DNA of 17,896 nucleotides. It comes from Patescibacteria group bacterium. Its GTDB lineage: Bacteria > Patescibacteriota > Minisyncoccia > Phycocordibacterales > CAIRYW01. Location: positions 1 through 17,896 of the forward strand of contig JAUPVJ010000046.1 of NCBI GenBank assembly GCA_030917145.1, given 5' to 3'. Positions 1-5,921 of this stretch are shown here, in pieces (position 1 is the first letter of the stretch; each line of letters opens with the position of its first letter). The notes below the pieces were generated by a model. That model was not told where the DNA came from, did no database searches, and saw nothing but the letters and a program-made list of their open reading frames with translations. Position numbers and translations under genes: made by a program.

Positions 1-71
1 GCATCACGGCGATGTAGGGACACTGTAGTGTTGAGGTGCAACTCGAGGTGGGCTTTGTAAGGACTGATCAT
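1..71 (-). CDS. possible 5' end of an unknown protein (partial)
   Basis: Reading the minus strand from an ATG at 71 gives 23 codons without a stop to the window edge, beginning MISPYKAHLELHLNTT. This stretch is richer in G+C than the AT-rich DNA that follows at 72-308, which fits coding sequence. No clear ribosome binding site or -10 box precedes it. One plus-strand frame is also open from 1 to 60, so the strand is not settled. No family is recognised, and the fragment is too short to be sure it is a gene. Confidence 0.25.
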   Translation of the reverse strand, partial: MISPYKAHLELHLNTTVSLHRRD

Positions 72-308
72 GGTATGAATAGGTGAGGTTAATACTGCTC
101 TAAAGAAATAATTGTTACGTCCTTAAAGCAATATTAAAATCATTCTAAAGTTACAATAACACAATATACTCAAAAGTCAAATTAGATCGTAGTAATTTAA
201 CACCTTTCTGTTAATTTGTTCTGTGGTTGGTTGCGGTAATTTGATTTTCGGTATTTTTTTGATAGTATTCTAGAGTTCGTTGAAATGTTAAATAAATGAA
301 TTTTAAGC
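72..308. other. AT-rich intergenic region before the tRNA gene
   Basis: No open frame of useful length or known RNA is visible in this stretch. It holds a candidate promoter at 241-268 for the tRNA gene. Base composition is markedly more AT-rich than the first 60 bases. Confidence 0.5.
241..268 (+). promoter_or_regulatory. candidate promoter of the split tRNA gene
   Basis: TTGATT and TAGTAT are separated by 16 bases, about 40 bases upstream of the tRNA 5' end. Each box matches four of six consensus positions or slightly better, so this is a plausible but not strong sigma-70-type promoter. Confidence 0.35.
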
Positions 309-342
309 TCCTCGGTAGCTCAGCGGTAGAGCAGTCGACTGT

Positions 343-897
343 AAAGCAACATTGGCAAATGTTATAATTTAACAGATGTCAGAAAAAAGGACGTATAAAG
401 ATCGACGAGAGGCCTTGATTAAAGCGGTCAAAAAAAGACGGCATAAAATCAAGCTCATGTCTATTGAGTACAAAGGAGGCAAATGCAAATTATGTGGTTA
501 TTGCAAATTTGCAGGAGCTTTAGAATTACATCACATCAACTCCGAAGAGAAATCTTTCGGGATCGCGGCTAAAGGTTATACGCGTTCATGGGAGAAAGTA
601 AAAGAAGAGCTTGATAAATGTATTCTGCTTTGTGCTAATTGTCACAGAGAAGTTGGTGGAGGTTTTTTGCAGCTTCCTGAAGAAATTCAGGTTGACAAAC
701 GAGGTGAACTCGGGGAAACCCTTTGAAAAAAAAGGGCAATCCCGAGCCAAGTCTGTCTTGTCTAGACAGGAAGGTGTAGAGACTATCCCTTTATGGGAGT
801 AGCTCCGAATAAAATCGGCGCGAAGCGCCTCGCTCCTAAGTTCGAAAGAATATGGAGATGATATAGTCCATCCCTTTAAGTAATTTTAGGACAAATG
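343..897 (+). ncRNA. group I self-splicing intron in the tRNA anticodon loop
   Basis: The 555-base insert follows a T at the end of the 5' exon and ends in G897, as group I introns do. Core pairings are visible: P4 CTCGGG (709-714)/CCCGAG (741-746); P5 CCCTTT (719-724)/AAAGGG (731-736); P6 extension CTGTCT (753-758)/AGACAG (764-769); the conserved GTGTAGAGACTA stretch (775-785) giving P7 GACTAT (781-786)/ATAGTC (863-868); and a P8-like region with hairpin GGCGC-gaa-GCGCC (817-829). The element at 857-869 closely matches the classical GATATAGTCC consensus. The phage-like P7 suggests an IA/IB-type core, but the subtype is not settled. P1 and P3 could not be drawn with confidence; the guide pairing seen next to the exon (TGT with GCA at 346-348) is short. 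Confidence 0.88.
376..726 (+). CDS. HNH homing endonuclease encoded in the intron
   Basis: The 116-residue protein has a basic N-terminus (residues 1-30), then an HNH/zinc-ribbon domain: CxxC at 37-40, the LELHHI strand with His52-His53, and ILLCANCHRE with CxxC at 86-89 and His90. This is the arrangement of small HNH nucleases of phage and intron origin, which cut an intronless copy of the gene to drive intron homing. Its position only 33 bases inside the intron supports that role. The last codons overlap the ribozyme core: the P4 5' strand and the P5 5' strand lie inside the frame, and the stop codon is at the end of P5. No Shine-Dalgarno sequence precedes the ATG. The target site is inferred to be the uninterrupted tRNA-Asn gene. 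Confidence 0.88.
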   Translation: MSEKRTYKDRREALIKAVKKRRHKIKLMSIEYKGGKCKLCGYCKFAGALELHHINSEEKSFGIAAKGYTRSWEKVKEELDKCILLCANCHREVGGGFLQLPEEIQVDKRGELGETL

Positions 898-952
898 TAA
901 TCGATTGGTCGTAGGTTCGAATCCTACCCGGGGAGCTTAGAATTTATTTAAC

Positions 953-982
953 AAAAAACCACTTTATATAAGTGGTTTTTTG
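953..982 (+). terminator. intrinsic terminator after the tRNA
   Basis: ACCACT (958-963) pairs with AGTGGT (971-976) around an AT-rich loop, flanked by an A-run and followed by six T. It closes the tRNA unit 18 bases after the 3' exon and may also work on the other strand. Confidence 0.8.
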
Positions 983-1109
983 TTTTGATAAATAAATCAT
1001 TTTCAATTCCTATAAAATTGACTTTATTTTCTCTATAAAGTAGTCTCAATTTCGGTAATGAGGGGAATGTTTCCTCTTAATCCACTTGTTGTTTACATCA
1101 ATCCATATT

Positions 1110-2570
1110 ATGAAAACGCACGAATCGTCAGTGTTTCCAATTGAAGGTATCGAATTCAGCACAGGAGTCGAGCAGGTGGTCAGGGGTGGTCGCCACCTTT
1201 TTCCGTACCTGATCGAAGCCTTTGCTGGTATCAGGCAAATTGGCTTCATTGGTTGGGGGTCACAGGGTCCGGCGCAAGCTCAAAACCTGCGTGATTCCTT
1301 GGAGGTAGCTGAAAGCGATATTGTCGTCAAGGTTGGTCTCCAAGAAGGTTCCAAATCTTTGGACAAGGCGCGAGGCGCCGGGTTCACTGAGGAGGACGGA
1401 ACTCTCGGAGAAATGTTTGAGGTGATCAGGTCTTCGGACTTGGTGATCCTTCTTATCTCTGACGGTGCTCAAACGAAGCTCTACAAAGAAATTTTCGCTG
1501 CGATGAAACCGGGCGCTACGCTTGGGCTTTCGCACGGATTCCTTTATGGACACTTGCAATCAATCGGGGAGGATTTTCCCGACAACATCAACGTCATTAT
1601 GATGGCGCCGAAAGGAATGGGTGCCTCGGTCCGACAGCTTTACCTGCAAGGGAAAGAAGTCAACGGAGCGGGGATCAATTCCTCTGTCGCGGTTCATCAA
1701 GACGTGTCTGGTCTCGCGACCGATTACGCTCTCGGCTGGGCAGTGGGTACTGGTTCGCCGGCGACCTTCTTCACTACTCTCGAGAAAGAAGTCATCTCTG
1801 ACCTTACTGGGGAGCGTTCCATGCTCCTTGGTGGACTTTGGGGACTTGTGGAAGCTCGGTTCGACGAACTTGAACCAATCTGGGGTTTTCGCCCCTCCTT
1901 TCTTGAAGGGGTTCAAGGGATCACGAGTACTGTTTCGCGATTGATTTCGCAATACGGCCTTCTTGGTTTTTACAAAAAACTCGATGAAGCTTTGAAACCA
2001 GCATTCGAGCTTGGTTACCGGAGGGCTTACGACCCGGCGTTCAACTTGATCGCGGAGATTCGCAACGAAGTCTCGTCGTGGCGCGAGGTGGCGGATGTTG
2101 TGTCTGCGACCGAAGCGCTGAAGGTTACTCCGATGTCCAACGTCGAAGCTTCGTCAATGTGGCGGGTAGCTCGTGAAAATGACCTCTATGGCAAAGAGGT
2201 TGAAATGACTGAGCTTTTGGCTGAGACCGCCGGGATGTACATCGCTGGCGTGATGGCACAGATGGAAGTCCTGCGAGCGTTCGGACACTCAACCTCTGAA
2301 GTTGTGAACGAAGCATTGATCGAGGGGATCGACTCCCTCAATCCGTTCATGAACCGTAGTGGTGTCGGCCGAATGGTCGATGGATGCAGTACGACCGCGA
2401 GGCTTGGAACCCGGAAGTGGGGTCCGAAATTCCAGGAAGCGTTCAGGTCGTCGTCTTCGTACAATGATCTTGCCGACTCTGCCTGGGAGGTGTTTCTGGA
2501 AAACCCGCTTCATGGCGACATCGAGATCTGTTTCGGCTTTCGTCCATCCGTGGCGCTCGTCGTCGACTAA
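1110..2570 (+). CDS. ilvC: ketol-acid reductoisomerase, long (class II) type
   Basis: This enzyme converts acetolactate or acetohydroxybutyrate plus NADPH to the dihydroxy acid in valine, isoleucine and leucine synthesis. From the ATG at 1110 it is 486 residues, close to the usual length of long-form enzymes. Seen: the Rossmann loop GWGSQGPAQAQNLRDS (from about residue 48), LSHGF (about 140), APKGMG with the catalytic Lys (about 168), the Mg2+ ligands of the DLTGE motif (Asp231, Glu235) and the EIRNE motif (Glu316, Glu320), and CSTTARLG near the C-terminus. Wording is closest to plant/algal-type enzymes as I remember them. An in-frame TTG at 1086 would add eight residues, but nothing supports it. 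No Shine-Dalgarno is seen. The gene stands alone: no other branched-chain gene is in the window, and its G+C is clearly higher than the neighbours, suggesting horizontal transfer. Confidence 0.96.
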   Translation: MKTHESSVFPIEGIEFSTGVEQVVRGGRHLFPYLIEAFAGIRQIGFIGWGSQGPAQAQNLRDSLEVAESDIVVKVGLQEGSKSLDKARGAGFTEEDGTLGEMFEVIRSSDLVILLISDGAQTKLYKEIFAAMKPGATLGLSHGFLYGHLQSIGEDFPDNINVIMMAPKGMGASVRQLYLQGKEVNGAGINSSVAVHQDVSGLATDYALGWAVGTGSPATFFTTLEKEVISDLTGERSMLLGGLWGLVEARFDELEPIWGFRPSFLEGVQGITSTVSRLISQYGLLGFYKKLDEALKPAFELGYRRAYDPAFNLIAEIRNEVSSWREVADVVSATEALKVTPMSNVEASSMWRVARENDLYGKEVEMTELLAETAGMYIAGVMAQMEVLRAFGHSTSEVVNEALIEGIDSLNPFMNRSGVGRMVDGCSTTARLGTRKWGPKFQEAFRSSSSYNDLADSAWEVFLENPLHGDIEICFGFRPSVALVVD

Positions 2571-2600
2571 GTCGATCTGATCGTGGATTTGTTTATTTCG

Positions 2601-2640
2601 CCCTCGCGACTTTCTAAGTTGCGGGGGTTATTTTATTTTA
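2601..2640 (+). terminator. strong intrinsic terminator of ilvC
   Basis: A 12-bp stem (2601-2612 with 2616-2627) closes on a three-base loop and is followed by a T-rich tract. Two G-T pairs are present. It isolates ilvC from the DUF167 gene. Confidence 0.9.
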
Positions 2641-2642
2641 AG

Positions 2643-2651
2643 TGTTACAAT
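2643..2651 (+). promoter_or_regulatory. extended -10 promoter, leaderless start of the DUF167 gene
   Basis: TGt-TACAAT ends six bases before the ATG at 2658, so transcription should begin at the start codon itself. No -35 box is visible; the upstream DNA is the ilvC terminator. Confidence 0.6.
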
Positions 2652-2657
2652 TTTTAA

Positions 2658-2876
2658 ATGCTCATAAAAGTAAAGGTGCACCCAGAAACTCGTAAAGAAG
2701 AGACGAGAAAGATCAAAGAAGACAAATTTGAGCTTTTTATACGTGCCAGGGCACAAAATAATGAGGCTAATATGCGAGTTTTGGAGATCATGGCTGAGAT
2801 TTTTCCTCAAAACAAAGGGATTAGAATCGTAAAAGGACACACCACACCAAATAAGATTATTGAAGTCTTAGAATGA
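2658..2876 (+). CDS. DUF167 (YggU/UPF0235) family protein
   Basis: The 72-residue protein has the DUF167 pattern: an initial IKVKVHP strand, a central FELFIRARAQNNEAN segment that corresponds to the family's basic/Asn motif usually written PxxGxAN, and a C-terminal IRIVKGHTTPNKIIEVL segment matching the family's G-x-T/S-x-x-K stretch. The usual Pro and Gly of the central motif are replaced by Gln-Asn. The molecular function of the family is not established. The start is chosen because a good extended -10 box sits six bases upstream. The HPF gene follows after 61 bases with its own promoter. Confidence 0.8.
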   Translation: MLIKVKVHPETRKEETRKIKEDKFELFIRARAQNNEANMRVLEIMAEIFPQNKGIRIVKGHTTPNKIIEVLE

Positions 2877-2887
2877 AGCTTTTTATT

Positions 2888-2896
2888 TGATATAAT
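2888..2896 (+). promoter_or_regulatory. extended -10 promoter of the HPF gene
   Basis: TGa-TATAAT is a perfect extended -10. Transcription would begin near 2903, giving a leader of about 35 bases. A purine-rich AAGGAGGAAG lies at 2898-2907 but is about 30 bases before the ATG, too far to act as a normal ribosome binding site. This makes HPF an exception to the leaderless pattern. Confidence 0.6.
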
Positions 2897-2937
2897 GAAG
2901 GAGGAAGTTTAATAGTCGCGATAATTTAAAAAACAGT

Positions 2938-3309
2938 ATGTTAAATAAACACATCAAGGCTACAAATATCGAATTAACAGAAGCGATCCGAGACTATGCT
3001 GAAAAGAAAGTAGATACATTAAATAAGTTCATCGAGAAAGAAAAGGAGTCGCTAGCAGAGATTGAGGTGGGGAAGACTACGAATCATCATAACAAAGGAG
3101 AAATTTTTAGAGCAGAAATTAATCTGACAATGGGGGATAAACAGTTTAGAGCAGTTTCAGAAACGACTGATCTCTACTCTGCGATTGATGAGATGAGAGA
3201 TCAAATAGTTAGAGAAGTAAAAAATCATAAAAGTAAAAGTAGAGCGCTTTTCCGAAAAGGGCACCAAAAAGTAAAAGATATCATGAAGGGTTTTAGAGAT
3301 AGATTTTAA
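2938..3309 (+). CDS. hpf: ribosome hibernation promoting factor, short form
   Basis: This 123-residue protein is of the HPF/RaiA (sigma-54 modulation, YfiA) family, which binds the 30S subunit in the mRNA and tRNA channel and protects idle ribosomes. The fold is recognisable from the start (IKATNIELTEAIRDYAEKKV), the second strand with FRAEINLTMGDKQFRA, and the helix with LYSAIDEMRDQIVREVKNHK. A basic tail (KSKSRALFRKGHQKVKD) follows, but there is no room for the dimerisation domain of long HPF, so it belongs to the short type. In-frame stops lie just upstream of the ATG, so this start is secure. A strong terminator follows at once. Confidence 0.92.
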   Translation: MLNKHIKATNIELTEAIRDYAEKKVDTLNKFIEKEKESLAEIEVGKTTNHHNKGEIFRAEINLTMGDKQFRAVSETTDLYSAIDEMRDQIVREVKNHKSKSRALFRKGHQKVKDIMKGFRDRF

Positions 3310-3317
3310 AAAAAAAT

Positions 3318-3349
3318 AAAAAGCCCCGCCTTACGGCGGGGCTTTTTAT
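3318..3349 (+). terminator. intrinsic terminator of hpf
   Basis: A 13-bp perfect stem (3318-3330 with 3335-3347) with core GCCCCGCC/GGCGGGGC and loop TTAC is flanked by A5 and T5, so it could act on both strands. It ends the HPF unit. Confidence 0.95.
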
Positions 3350-3422
3350 TTCTATTTATATACTAGACAATTCTAGGCTTACACTGTATCCTTTTTCAGG
3401 ATTTAGTTTTCATTTCAATCTC

Positions 3423-3428
3423 TATAAT
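3423..3428 (+). promoter_or_regulatory. consensus -10 box before the 103-residue gene
   Basis: TATAAT matches the consensus fully but ends only three bases before the ATG at 3432. Normal spacing would place the RNA start just inside the first codons, so either this box is not used or the true start codon differs. No -35 box is evident. Confidence 0.35.
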
Positions 3429-3431
3429 TAT

Positions 3432-3743
3432 ATGCCTTTCGATAATTTGCTAGATATTAAACGTCTGGTCGGCGGCACTCTTTCGTTCACCTGGGAGGGT
3501 ATTGCTTGTGTAGGCGTTATCGATGAAATCGATTATGTCCCTTTGGGTCCAGGGGCTGTGAATGCACAGTTATCTGATGTTAAAGAAGTGGCAAGCGGGA
3601 TTAGTGTTGTAGAAAGATTTTATTTTTCTGTTTCTTGTTTCTTTGCGGAAGTTACAGACCGTCCGCGAGAAATGATTATTGCATCAGTAATTCCAGAGTT
3701 GGAGGATTCTATTGCAATATATTCTTTCAGATGCAGAGACTAG
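3432..3743 (+). CDS. unknown 103-residue protein
   Basis: No family is recognised. The product has no signal peptide or membrane segment, three cysteines, and alternating hydrophobic strands such as GIACVGVIDEIDYVPLG and MIIASVIPELEDSIAIYSF, suggesting a small beta-rich soluble domain. G+C is somewhat higher than in core genes nearby. It lies alone between the hpf terminator and its own terminator at 3759, so it is probably a single-gene unit. The start is uncertain because the -10 box sits unusually close; there is no other Met before residue 78. Confidence 0.6.
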   Translation: MPFDNLLDIKRLVGGTLSFTWEGIACVGVIDEIDYVPLGPGAVNAQLSDVKEVASGISVVERFYFSVSCFFAEVTDRPREMIIASVIPELEDSIAIYSFRCRD

Positions 3744-3758
3744 TTTAGAGTGTCTTAA

Positions 3759-3786
3759 CCCTTCATTTATGGAGGGAATTTTTTTT
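3759..3786 (+). terminator. intrinsic terminator of the 103-residue gene
   Basis: CCCTTCA (3759-3765) pairs with TGGAGGG (3770-3776) around TTTA and is followed by AA and eight T. Confidence 0.85.
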
Positions 3787-3803
3787 GACTTTCCACTATC
3801 TAA

Positions 3804-4163
3804 ATGTTTGAATATGGCCAATTACGATCTTTCCGTTTTATGTCTTTCCACAACTTTTGGCTAATGAGAGAGTTCGAGGTCCACTTTCAAAGTGGCGCTA
3901 AAGGTCTCGAAATTCGCGTCGCTGATCCAAGAAGGAAAAGTGTTCACGTTGGTGACGTCATTGTTTTTAACAACCGATTTCACAGGCGAGTAATTGCTAT
4001 TCGTCGGCACTCCTCTTTCGAAGAGATGCTTGAATCTGAAGATTCAAGCAGGATTGTACCCGGCCGGTCTGTAGAACAAATTCTTTTGGGTCTTCGTAAG
4101 ATTTACGGCAAAAAGAAGGAGGGTTTTGGAGTCTTGGTGTTTGAGCTAGAGACCGTTGCTTAG
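3804..4163 (+). CDS. ASCH-domain protein
   Basis: The 119-residue protein matches the small ASCH-domain proteins common in CPR genomes: FEVHFQSGAKGLEIRVADPRR (the G-x-K-x-x-E-x-R motif, residues 28-45), KSVHVGDVIVFNN (beta strand with GD), and SFEEMLESEDSSRIVPG, then a C-terminal FGVLVFELE strand. ASCH is a PUA-like beta-barrel fold predicted to bind RNA or nucleotides; the substrate here is unknown. Two starts are possible: the ATG at 3804, or the ATG at 3840 (MSFHNFW), which would still keep the whole domain. A TTGACT at 3785 could be a -35 box, with a poor -10 (TTGAAT, 3808) that would favour the later start. The stop codon lies inside its terminator. Confidence 0.8.
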   Translation: MFEYGQLRSFRFMSFHNFWLMREFEVHFQSGAKGLEIRVADPRRKSVHVGDVIVFNNRFHRRVIAIRRHSSFEEMLESEDSSRIVPGRSVEQILLGLRKIYGKKKEGFGVLVFELETVA

Positions 4164-4181
4164 AAAGCACGGTTATTTTTT
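4152..4181 (+). terminator. intrinsic terminator of the ASCH gene
   Basis: ACCG-T-(T)-GCTT pairs with AAGC-A-CGGT (4152-4161 with 4165-4173) with one bulged T and loop AGA, followed by T-rich DNA. It contains the stop codon and separates the gene from the convergent fmt. Confidence 0.75.
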
Positions 4182-5040
4182 ATATAGAATATCCTTTTAG
4201 AAAATCACTGTAAGACATTTCTTTCTTTCCTTCAGGAATAACAGAAAGGGGAGTAAAAATACTTTCTTCGTACTTTCCGTCTTTCACTTTTACACGAATT
4301 TTTTTCTCTCCTTTTTCTACAAAAAAGAAAATTCCAGGCCAAGGTGTAAAAGCTAAAAATTTTAAATAGTTTTGGTAAGAGTCTCCATCGAGTGTTATTT
4401 CTCCATCTTTTTTTTCTATCATCTTTGAAAATGTTGCACGAGAGTGGTCTTGAGGAGTAGGGGAAATTTCTCCATCTAAATATTTTTCCAAAGTTTCTAC
4501 TAAAAGAAGACTTCCTTCATTAGCAAGAATTTCATATAAAGCACTATGAGAAATTGGCCAGTCAGCAAGCTCTACTTTTTTCTGCGCAAGTACGTCTCCC
4601 GAGTCCATTCCTTTGTCTAAAAGCATTATCGACACACCGATTTGATCTTTCGAGAGATTTAAAATTGAGTATTCAAATGGAGCCGGTCCACGAAGAAGTG
4701 GAAGAAGAGATGGGTGTAGATTTAAAATTCCTTTTGGAAAAAGATTGATGATACTTTCAGGAATTATTTTTCCATAAGACACGAGAACTGCTACGGGACA
4801 ATTAACTTTTGACAATTGACTTAAAACTTCTGGAGATTTTAAAGATGTGGGTGTAAAAATTTCTATGTTGTTTTTTTCGCCCCAAACTTTTACAGGTGAG
4901 GGGGTTACTACCAAGCCTCGCCCTTGAGGAGCATCTGGTTTAGTAATAATAAGTGTTGGCAAAAAACCTTTTTCCTTGAGGACTTCGAGTGCTGTTACAG
5001 ATATTTCTGATGAACCAAAAAATACAAAATTTGTCGACAT
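4180..5040 (-). CDS. fmt: methionyl-tRNA formyltransferase
   Basis: Fmt transfers a formyl group from 10-formyl-tetrahydrofolate to Met-tRNAfMet for translation initiation. Seen: N-terminal VFFGSSEIS (residues 6-14), the formyltransferase signature LNLHPSLLPLLRGPAP with Asn107 and His109, and the catalytic Asp146 in DKGMDSGDVL. At 286 residues it is shorter than the usual 310-320, mainly in the C-terminal tRNA-binding domain, which ends soon after the FTPWPG segment. It lies 18 bases after def, the usual partner that later removes the formyl group, so def-fmt form an operon. A TATAAC box ends seven bases before the ATG and could drive a second, leaderless mRNA. It converges on the ASCH gene. 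Confidence 0.96.
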   Translation of the reverse strand: MSTNFVFFGSSEISVTALEVLKEKGFLPTLIITKPDAPQGRGLVVTPSPVKVWGEKNNIEIFTPTSLKSPEVLSQLSKVNCPVAVLVSYGKIIPESIINLFPKGILNLHPSLLPLLRGPAPFEYSILNLSKDQIGVSIMLLDKGMDSGDVLAQKKVELADWPISHSALYEILANEGSLLLVETLEKYLDGEISPTPQDHSRATFSKMIEKKDGEITLDGDSYQNYLKFLAFTPWPGIFFFVEKGEKKIRVKVKDGKYEESIFTPLSVIPEGKKEMSYSDFLKGYSI

Positions 5041-5047
5041 GTTATTT

Positions 5048-5053
5048 GTTATA
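5048..5053 (-). promoter_or_regulatory. -10-like box before fmt
   Basis: TATAAC on the minus strand ends seven bases before the fmt ATG, within the 18-base def-fmt gap. A leaderless internal start is possible, but the match is easily met by chance in AT-rich DNA. Confidence 0.4.
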
Positions 5054-5058
5054 AGTTT

Positions 5059-5592
5059 TTAGTTATCATCTTCCTTCGGAGGTAAATCTACTACATCAAC
5101 TGCCCGATCAATAAAAAGTTTTCCGTCGAGATGGTCTGTTTCGTGTTGGAAAATTTGTGCCATTAGTCCACTAGCTCCTTTTTTAAATAGTTTGCCGTTT
5201 TCGTCCAGTGCCTCAATGTTTGCTTTCTTTGATCTTTCGATTTTTCCATAGAGGTAGCGCGCAGAAAGACAACCTTCTTCCATCATCGCTTTGTCTTTTG
5301 AAAGTTTTGTGATTTTTGGGTTTATGTAAATTTCATCTTCTCTTTTTTTGTACTCACCGTGCTCTACGTCTACTCCTTTTAGTAGATCGATCACTTTGCC
5401 AGAGACTATAAAAATTCTTTTTGAAACACCGATTTGTGGAGCAGCGAGAGCTACACCGTCGTGCTGGCTCAAAAGAGCAGACTTCATTTTTTTAATGATT
5501 TCTTTTATTTCTTTGCTTTGGATTTCAGCCGGGCCTACTTCTTTGGCGATTTTCCGAAGCACCGGGTCTTGTGTTTGGACTATTTTCTCCAT
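5059..5592 (-). CDS. def: peptide deformylase
   Basis: This is the metalloenzyme that removes the N-formyl group from new proteins. All three signature motifs are present: GVALAAPQ (residues 46-53, the second G of the usual GxGLAAPQ being Ala), EEGCLS with the metal ligand Cys108, and QHETDHLDG with His150, Glu151 and His154. At 177 residues it has the usual length. An insertion of mixed charge (DVEHGEYKKREDE, about 75-87) lies between motifs 1 and 2. It leads the def-fmt operon, and an extended -10 box places the RNA start on its ATG. Confidence 0.97.
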   Translation of the reverse strand: MEKIVQTQDPVLRKIAKEVGPAEIQSKEIKEIIKKMKSALLSQHDGVALAAPQIGVSKRIFIVSGKVIDLLKGVDVEHGEYKKREDEIYINPKITKLSKDKAMMEEGCLSARYLYGKIERSKKANIEALDENGKLFKKGASGLMAQIFQHETDHLDGKLFIDRAVDVVDLPPKEDDN

Positions 5593-5598
5593 GACAAA

Positions 5599-5607
5599 AA
5601 TATAGCA
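5599..5607 (-). promoter_or_regulatory. extended -10 promoter, leaderless start of def
   Basis: TGc-TATATT on the minus strand ends six bases before the ATG, so the predicted RNA 5' end is the A of the start codon. The expected -35 position falls in the upstream terminator and has no match. Confidence 0.6.
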
Positions 5608-5608
5608 T

Positions 5609-5643
5609 AAAAAAATTAACCTCGCCTGTGTGGGGCGAGGTTA
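5609..5643 (-). terminator. intrinsic terminator of the 76-residue gene
   Basis: On the minus strand a 10-bp stem (TAACCTCGCC and its partner GGCGAGGTTA, 5617-5626 with 5634-5643) has a seven-base loop and is followed by seven T. It starts right after the stop codon of the upstream gene and separates it from def. Confidence 0.88.
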
Positions 5644-5874
5644 TTAGATGTTGACTTCGAATGTCAGGTGTCGACCGTTGCGTTCCACCAAAGTGAAATC
5701 GCTTGAATGTACAGGGGTTTCAGGTTTTTTTCCTGTAACAAATCGATGCGCTTTTGGAAGTGCTTCCAAAATTGCCATCGGCTGCGGGGTTAACCAGTTG
5801 GTTCTGTATCCAAGGAGACGAATGTTCGTTCCTGTGGTAATCACAGCGGTCGGATCGAAGGTTTTTTTTGCCAT
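5644..5874 (-). CDS. unknown 76-residue protein
   Basis: No family is recognised. The protein is basic, begins MAKKTFDPTAVITTGTNIRLLGYRTNW, has no membrane segment and no cysteine, and ends with a strand-like HLTFEVNI. It lies between priA and def but is isolated from both: it has its own full promoter (TTGACT-17-TATAAA) and its own terminator. Codon use is more G+C-rich than in priA. The promoter makes the start at 5874 likely, with a leader of about five bases. It is one of several single-gene units in this window. Confidence 0.65.
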   Translation of the reverse strand: MAKKTFDPTAVITTGTNIRLLGYRTNWLTPQPMAILEALPKAHRFVTGKKPETPVHSSDFTLVERNGRHLTFEVNI

Positions 5875-5885
5875 ACCAATGAAGA

Positions 5886-5914
5886 TTTATACCAGAGTAT
5901 GTAAAAAAAGTCAA
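5886..5914 (-). promoter_or_regulatory. full promoter of the 76-residue gene
   Basis: On the minus strand TTGACT (5909-5914) and TATAAA (5886-5891) are 17 bases apart, and TGG before the -10 adds an extended element. The predicted RNA start lies about five bases before the ATG. Confidence 0.7.
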
Positions 5915-5921
5915 ACTAAAA

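Larger units (their letters stand above)
309..935 (+). tRNA. tRNA-Asn(GUU) interrupted by a group I intron
   Basis: The 5' exon is 309-342 and the 3' exon 898-935. Acceptor strands TCCTCGG (309-315) and CCGGGGA (928-934) pair over seven bases. The D arm is GCTC/GAGC, the anticodon stem GTCGA (334-338)/TCGAT (901-905), the variable region five bases, and the T arm GTAGG-TTCGAAT-CCTAC (911-927). Joining after T342 and before T898 gives a seven-base anticodon loop CTGTTAA, anticodon GUU. A U1-A72 first pair and a G discriminator match bacterial tRNA-Asn. Reading 339-345 straight through gives CTGTAAA, anticodon GUA (Tyr), but bacterial tRNA-Tyr has a long variable arm, which is absent, and that junction breaks the group I rule of exon U and terminal intron G. 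No CCA is encoded. The split lies between anticodon positions 35 and 36, so the tRNA depends on splicing. Confidence 0.88.

Noticed and set aside
611..802. Open frame of 63 codons overlapping the end of the HNH gene
   Set aside because: It lies out of frame with the HNH gene and across the ribozyme core helices, and its sequence resembles no protein.
309..935. tRNA-Tyr(GUA) with an insertion after the anticodon
   Set aside because: The straight reading needs a splice junction that breaks the group I rule, and the body lacks the long variable arm of bacterial tRNA-Tyr; Asn fits both tests.
1018..1046. Promoter for ilvC (TTGACT with TATAAA or TAGTCT)
   Set aside because: TATAAA is only 10 bases from TTGACT, and TAGTCT at 17 bases is a poor -10, so neither is convincing.
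1260..1952. Minus-strand frames inside ilvC
   Set aside because: Shadow frames caused by the high third-position G+C of ilvC; no start signals and no recognisable protein.
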